9,806 nucleotides of DNA from JACPNK01 sp964479745 (GTDB taxonomy: Bacteria > Patescibacteriota > Minisyncoccia > 2-02-FULL-40-12 > IGHO2-12-FULL-4), in NCBI GenBank assembly GCA_964479745.1, contig CAYZNJ010000023.1, positions 1 through 9,806 of the forward strand, written 5' to 3'. A model generated the notes under the pieces. The model worked only from the letters and a program-made list of their open reading frames with translations, made no database searches and was not told the origin of the DNA. The position numbers and the translations under genes were made by a program. Position 1 is the stretch's first letter. Each line of letters starts with the position of its first letter. Positions 6,647-9,806 of the stretch are shown here, one piece after another.

Positions 6647-8707
6647 CTATTCGCTAAGGAATTCTCTTGCTCTTTCAACTGCTTCGGCGGCGCAGAATTT
6701 ACAATGTTTATCTTCTTCCTTGCCGGAAGGCGGATTAGTCAAGGCTGTAAATAAATCGTCAATTCTTCTTTTGTCGCCTTCTTCTTTGGGTTTATCTGTG
6801 GCTAAAACGGTAGTAAGATGAGACTTACTGTCGGCTAAAAGTTTTTTCTCTACCGCTTTGGCCAACGGAGGATAAGAATCATAGCCAAAATTAGGATTCG
6901 CAGATTTAAAGATAATAATTTCACCTCGAAAAGTTTCAGCCTCCGATTCGCCGATTGGTATGTGGGCTTCAATAGACTTTAGAAACTTAATGTCTGGCTC
7001 TTTAGGCTTGCCGGAAATTTTGTCTCGCGGCACTTCAAAAAGCTGGCCTTTTATTATCTTACTCTTCTGACTTCTTTCAAACTGGGCCTCCTGTATATAT
7101 TTATCAAATAGATCTCTGGCCAGATCATCATAAGCGGCGAGAAAGGCTCGACTGACTGTTTTAACAATAAAGTCTTTGTATTCGCTGGGCACACCCTTGG
7201 CTTCGCCCGCAGAAAGCAAAAGCTTAAAACGCTGTAAATCTTCCGGCGCATAGCCCATGCGATGCTCAAAACCGCGGCGCAAGGCATATATAGCTCTAAG
7301 AGGCGTGAGACAGCCATTTTGACCAGCTTCTTCAACAAGAGCGGTATTTAATGCGGCCAAGACGTCACGCGAGCCTACGCCAAACATTCCTTCTCGTTTT
7401 GCCATATCTTCAGAGTTCTGCCCTTCTTCTAAAAGATGGCGAATGTCAATCGGCACCTTTTCTTTGTTTTCCAGTTCAGTCAGAACTTTATCGCCGTTGT
7501 AAATTTTAAGTTTAGTCAGATTATCAAGACCTGTTTGAGAAGGGCTAAGGCGCGTAAGGATTGCAAAGGTAGCGGCCAGCTCAAGGGTGCCGGGAGCGAT
7601 GTGAATGTGTTTTAATTTGGCGAAGTCGCTTTCCTGCCGGATCAGTTTTTGGTAAACTTTAACCTCGTCCTTCACTCTTAGAGGATAAGGAAAGGGGATA
7701 ACGTAAAAACGGCTATGCAGTCCTTCTTTACCCGGACCGCCCTTTTTAAATTCGTTAAAGCTGGCAAGATTGGTGTGGCCGATGACGACCTCGTCAACGG
7801 AAATATGGGGAAAATTTGAACCTTCAATCTTGATTTCTTTTTCTTCGGCAACGCTGAAAAAAACAGCTAGTTGTTCCTTTTTGGCGTTAGTCAGCTCTCT
7901 GCCTTCAACTAAACCTCGATTAGCTTTAGGCAATTCGCCGGAAAGGGTGAATGCCAGATAGTGGTCGTAGCCTTTTTCCGGATTGGAAGTGACGCCGATG
8001 TTTTCGTGTCCAACCAGTTTGGCAATGTCGGAAGCAATGTCATCTGTAGCTTCAAAAGAACTGATTCCTCTTGTGCCTTGGATTGAAAAAGTGAAGGTCT
8101 CGACCGGAATGTCAAGCCAGCGCACCTCCCCGGTGTCTTTGTTTGTATATTCCTGCAAAAGATGGCGGCAAACTGGACAAAGGTCGCCCTCAACTTTAAC
8201 ACCCAGCTCACTTTCAAATTGCTTTCTAAGATATCTGGGCAGAAGCAGCAAGGGTTCTTGATGCATCGGACAGCCTTTTATCGCAAAGACGGGCCGGGTG
8301 TTGTAATCTTCCAAAGCCGTCTTTAATATCTTAACAAAGCTGGATTTGCCCGAAGCCGGCGGACCGACCAAAAGCAAAATCTGTTTGCCTGTGGATAAGC
8401 GGGCGGCTCCAGTTTCTAAAAAAGAGACAAACTGAGCTGTCGGCCTTTCTACACCAAAAAGTTTTTCGGCAAATAAGTTGTAGCGTTTTTTTACGCCTAA
8501 CCATCTTTCTCTTTCCGGTATTTCTTCTGTGCTTGCCGCTAAACAGATTTCCAGCAAACGCGACGGTGAGTTTTGGGCAATTGAGGAATCTTTGGTAACT
8601 AAACCGATATAATCCCTCAAAGTAAGCTCCATATGCTGAGACTTTTTGGCTCTTTTTCTGGCAACATCTTCTTCGTAAATCTTGTTTAAATCCAGACGCT
8701 CTGTCAT
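6647..8707 (-). CDS. prkA: PrkA/YeaG family AAA+ protein (annotated serine protein kinase)
   Basis: This 686-residue protein exceeds B. subtilis PrkA (631) and E. coli YeaG (about 644). The N-terminal PrkA AAA domain has RYNLFAEKLFGVE (75-87), Walker A GPPASGKSS (115-123), AIKGCPMHQEPLLLLP (142-157), KANRGLVE (261-268), VDEVVIGHTN (304-313), and HSRFYVIPFPYPLRVKDEVK (331-350). The C-terminal PrkA domain includes HIHIAPGTLELAATFAILTR (367-386), GVGSRDVLAALNTAL (443-457) and FLKSIEAHIPIGE (575-587). Family members have been described as Ser kinases and, more recently for B. subtilis PrkA, as an ATP-dependent protease; which applies here is open. Oddities: CxxC at 177-180 (LCPVC) where B. subtilis, as I recall it, has SPLN, and HCKFC (668-672) in the last 20 residues. 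The MEFxEM segment of relatives reads VEGREL here (267-272). The start ATG has SD GAGGT 5 nt upstream (8717-8713). It heads the prkA-VWA-spoVR cluster. Confidence 0.95.
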   Translation of the reverse strand: MTERLDLNKIYEEDVARKRAKKSQHMELTLRDYIGLVTKDSSIAQNSPSRLLEICLAASTEEIPERERWLGVKKRYNLFAEKLFGVERPTAQFVSFLETGAARLSTGKQILLLVGPPASGKSSFVKILKTALEDYNTRPVFAIKGCPMHQEPLLLLPRYLRKQFESELGVKVEGDLCPVCRHLLQEYTNKDTGEVRWLDIPVETFTFSIQGTRGISSFEATDDIASDIAKLVGHENIGVTSNPEKGYDHYLAFTLSGELPKANRGLVEGRELTNAKKEQLAVFFSVAEEKEIKIEGSNFPHISVDEVVIGHTNLASFNEFKKGGPGKEGLHSRFYVIPFPYPLRVKDEVKVYQKLIRQESDFAKLKHIHIAPGTLELAATFAILTRLSPSQTGLDNLTKLKIYNGDKVLTELENKEKVPIDIRHLLEEGQNSEDMAKREGMFGVGSRDVLAALNTALVEEAGQNGCLTPLRAIYALRRGFEHRMGYAPEDLQRFKLLLSAGEAKGVPSEYKDFIVKTVSRAFLAAYDDLARDLFDKYIQEAQFERSQKSKIIKGQLFEVPRDKISGKPKEPDIKFLKSIEAHIPIGESEAETFRGEIIIFKSANPNFGYDSYPPLAKAVEKKLLADSKSHLTTVLATDKPKEEGDKRRIDDLFTALTNPPSGKEEDKHCKFCAAEAVERAREFLSE

Positions 8708-8712
8708 TTTTG

Positions 8713-8717
8713 ACCTC
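8713..8717 (-). promoter_or_regulatory. Ribosome binding site of prkA
   Basis: GAGGT on the minus strand, preceded by AAA, sits 5 nt before the ATG at 8707 and supports that start over downstream in-frame codons. Confidence 0.75.
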
Positions 8718-8753
8718 TTTATTTTTCAAAGTTCAATAAGTTTGCACTAAAGT

Positions 8754-8765
8754 TAAAATATTTTA
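8754..8765. promoter_or_regulatory. AT-rich perfect palindrome in the prkA/glycosyltransferase divergent intergenic region
   Basis: TAAAATATTTTA is a perfect 12-bp inverted repeat lying between the two divergent starts, 47 nt upstream of the prkA ATG. It could be an operator for a dimeric regulator or simply an AT-rich promoter element (TAAAAT on the minus strand resembles a -10 box, without a convincing -35). Short AT palindromes arise easily by chance. Confidence 0.25.
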
Positions 8766-8771
8766 GAGTAC

Positions 8772-8809
8772 TTGGCAACATTGACTACATAAGTATATTG
8801 TTTTATTGT
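8772..8809 (+). promoter_or_regulatory. Candidate promoter(s) of the glycosyltransferase gene
   Basis: Two overlapping sigma-70-like pairs are visible. One is TTGGCA (8772-8777), 16 bp, TATATT (8794-8799), each box matching five of six consensus bases. The other is TTGACT (8781-8786), 17 bp, TATTGT (8804-8809). Either would start transcription about 20-30 nt before the ATG at 8835. Confidence 0.45.
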
Positions 8810-8834
8810 TTTTAAAGTTAGCCTTCAACAAGTT

Positions 8835-9806
8835 ATGGACTATGGCAAATTGAGCAAATATTCCGATCTTTCTTTGAAAAAAGAGAGGTGTTTATATCGT
8901 TTTTTTGAGATACTGCCTGGTTTTTTGGCTTGGGTAACCTTAATTTTAATAATTTTGTTTTCATTTATAGCGCCGGCTTTTATAGCGATTTTCATTATAC
9001 TCTTTGATATATACTGGCTTATCAAAACTGTCTACTTGTCGCTTCATTTGCGTCAGGCTTTTAAGAAAATGCGTCGCAACTTAGATGTAAATTGGCTTGA
9101 AGAACTTTCTGGGCTAGAAACTATAAGCTATAAACTAAAAACTATTAAGAGTTGGCAAGATATTTATCATTTGGTCATTTTGCCCAGATACAAAGAGGGG
9201 AGAGAGTTGGTTGCGGCGACTTTGGAAAGTTTGCTGCGTTCCGAATATCCTAAAACAAAAATGATTGTGGTGTTGGCTCAAGAAGAAAGAGCCGGACAAG
9301 AAACTAATCAGCTTGGATACGAACTGGAAAAAGAATATGGCAATAAATTTTTTCAATTCTTGGTGACTGAACATCCGGCTGATGTTGCCGGAGAACTTAC
9401 GGGTAAGGGCTCGAATGCCTCTTTTGCCGGCAGAGAAGCGAAAGAAAAAATTGTTGATGCTCTGAAAATACACCATGATCATGTTATTGTTTCTAACTTA
9501 GATATTGACACTGTTGTTTCATCGAACTATTTTTCCTTGCTGACATACCTTTATCTGACCACGCAAGATCCGCTCCACTCTTCCTATCAGCCGGTGCCTC
9601 TTTATACCAATAATATTTGGGAAGCGCCGGCGTTGGCTCGGGTTGTCGCTTTTTCGGCAACTTTTTGGCACACGATTCAGCAAGAACGGCCGGAAAGGCT
9701 GACTACCTTTTCAAGCCACTCAATGCCGTTTCAAGCTTTAGTTGATGTAGACTTTTGGCAGACCAATATGGTTTCCGAAGATTCCCGCATTTTTTGGCAG
9801 TGTTTT
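8835..9806 (+). CDS. Membrane glycosyltransferase, GT2-like, 5' part (3' end outside window)
   Basis: The frame is open from ATG 8835 to the right edge (324 residues seen, no stop). A short basic N-terminus (KLSKYSDLSLKKER) is followed by two adjacent hydrophobic segments (about 30-47 and 48-70), then a cytosolic GT-A-like domain. That domain has DIYHLVILPRYKEG (109-122), TLESLLRSEYPKTKMIVVLA (129-148), a DxD-type metal/nucleotide-sugar motif LDIDT (222-226), and a SEDSRIFWQ segment (314-322) corresponding to the ED acceptor/catalytic motif of processive GT2 enzymes. Segments such as VTEHPAD, GKGSN, ERPERLTTFSSHSMPF and VSEDSRIFWQC match a glycosyltransferase family I recall from Parcubacteria. 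Substrate and product are unknown; a cell-surface glycan role is inferred. No clear SD precedes the ATG. In-frame sequence is open back to 8793, but no other ATG, GTG or TTG occurs there. It is divergent from prkA, so it is probably a separate unit. Confidence 0.88.
   Translation, partial: MDYGKLSKYSDLSLKKERCLYRFFEILPGFLAWVTLILIILFSFIAPAFIAIFIILFDIYWLIKTVYLSLHLRQAFKKMRRNLDVNWLEELSGLETISYKLKTIKSWQDIYHLVILPRYKEGRELVAATLESLLRSEYPKTKMIVVLAQEERAGQETNQLGYELEKEYGNKFFQFLVTEHPADVAGELTGKGSNASFAGREAKEKIVDALKIHHDHVIVSNLDIDTVVSSNYFSLLTYLYLTTQDPLHSSYQPVPLYTNNIWEAPALARVVAFSATFWHTIQQERPERLTTFSSHSMPFQALVDVDFWQTNMVSEDSRIFWQCF

Noticed and set aside
8760..8788. Standard promoter for prkA on the minus strand
   Set aside because: TAAAAT (8765-8760) resembles a -10 box, but no hexamer at 16-18 bp matches a -35 beyond three bases, so it is not called.
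9135..9482. 115-codon minus-strand frame
   Set aside because: Antisense to the glycosyltransferase GT-A domain, which has clear motifs on the plus strand.

Overview
The window looks like chromosome from a Candidate Phyla Radiation (Patescibacteria, probably Parcubacteria-like) bacterium. The reasons are the moderately AT-rich composition, the compact gene packing, the style of the polA, DUF3048 and holA proteins, and a membrane glycosyltransferase at the right end that resembles a family I know mainly from CPR genomes. TGA serves as a normal stop (the DUF3048 and SpoVR genes end in TGA), which argues against the recoded Gracilibacteria/Absconditabacteria lineages. The assignment is by eye; no search was run.

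Left block, plus strand (1-3684): the 3' part of polA (DNA polymerase I with a decayed proofreading domain), then a membrane-anchored DUF3048/YerB-like protein, then holA (DNA polymerase III delta subunit). Spacing is tight: 8 nt from polA to the DUF3048 gene, and an ATGA overlap into holA. They look like one transcription unit ending at a hairpin (3698-3722) shared with the convergent block.

Middle block, minus strand (8707 down to 3729): prkA (AAA+ PrkA/YeaG family), a YeaH/YhbH-family (DUF444) von Willebrand factor A protein, and a SpoVR/YcgB-family protein. These three families occur together in many bacteria and are tied to stress, starvation or sporulation. Here the VWA and spoVR genes overlap by 8 nt. 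prkA is separated from them by about 100 nt that hold an intrinsic terminator, an embedded candidate promoter and a repeated Shine-Dalgarno-like octamer, so the stoichiometry of the three proteins may be set there.

Right block, plus strand (8835-9806): the 5' part of a membrane glycosyltransferase gene running off the window, divergent from prkA across a 127-nt intergenic region with a promoter candidate.

The most notable observations are: (i) the complete PrkA-VWA-SpoVR module in a probable reduced-genome, non-sporulating bacterium; (ii) a segment of the VWA protein that reads like the TS-N/UBA domain of elongation factor Ts, in a place where ordinary YeaH proteins have an unrelated charged helix; (iii) the terminator/promoter/SD arrangement between prkA and the VWA gene; and (iv) extra Cys/His pairs in PrkA. 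No RNA genes, CRISPR arrays or mobile elements were seen, and no gene-free stretch exceeds 130 nt.
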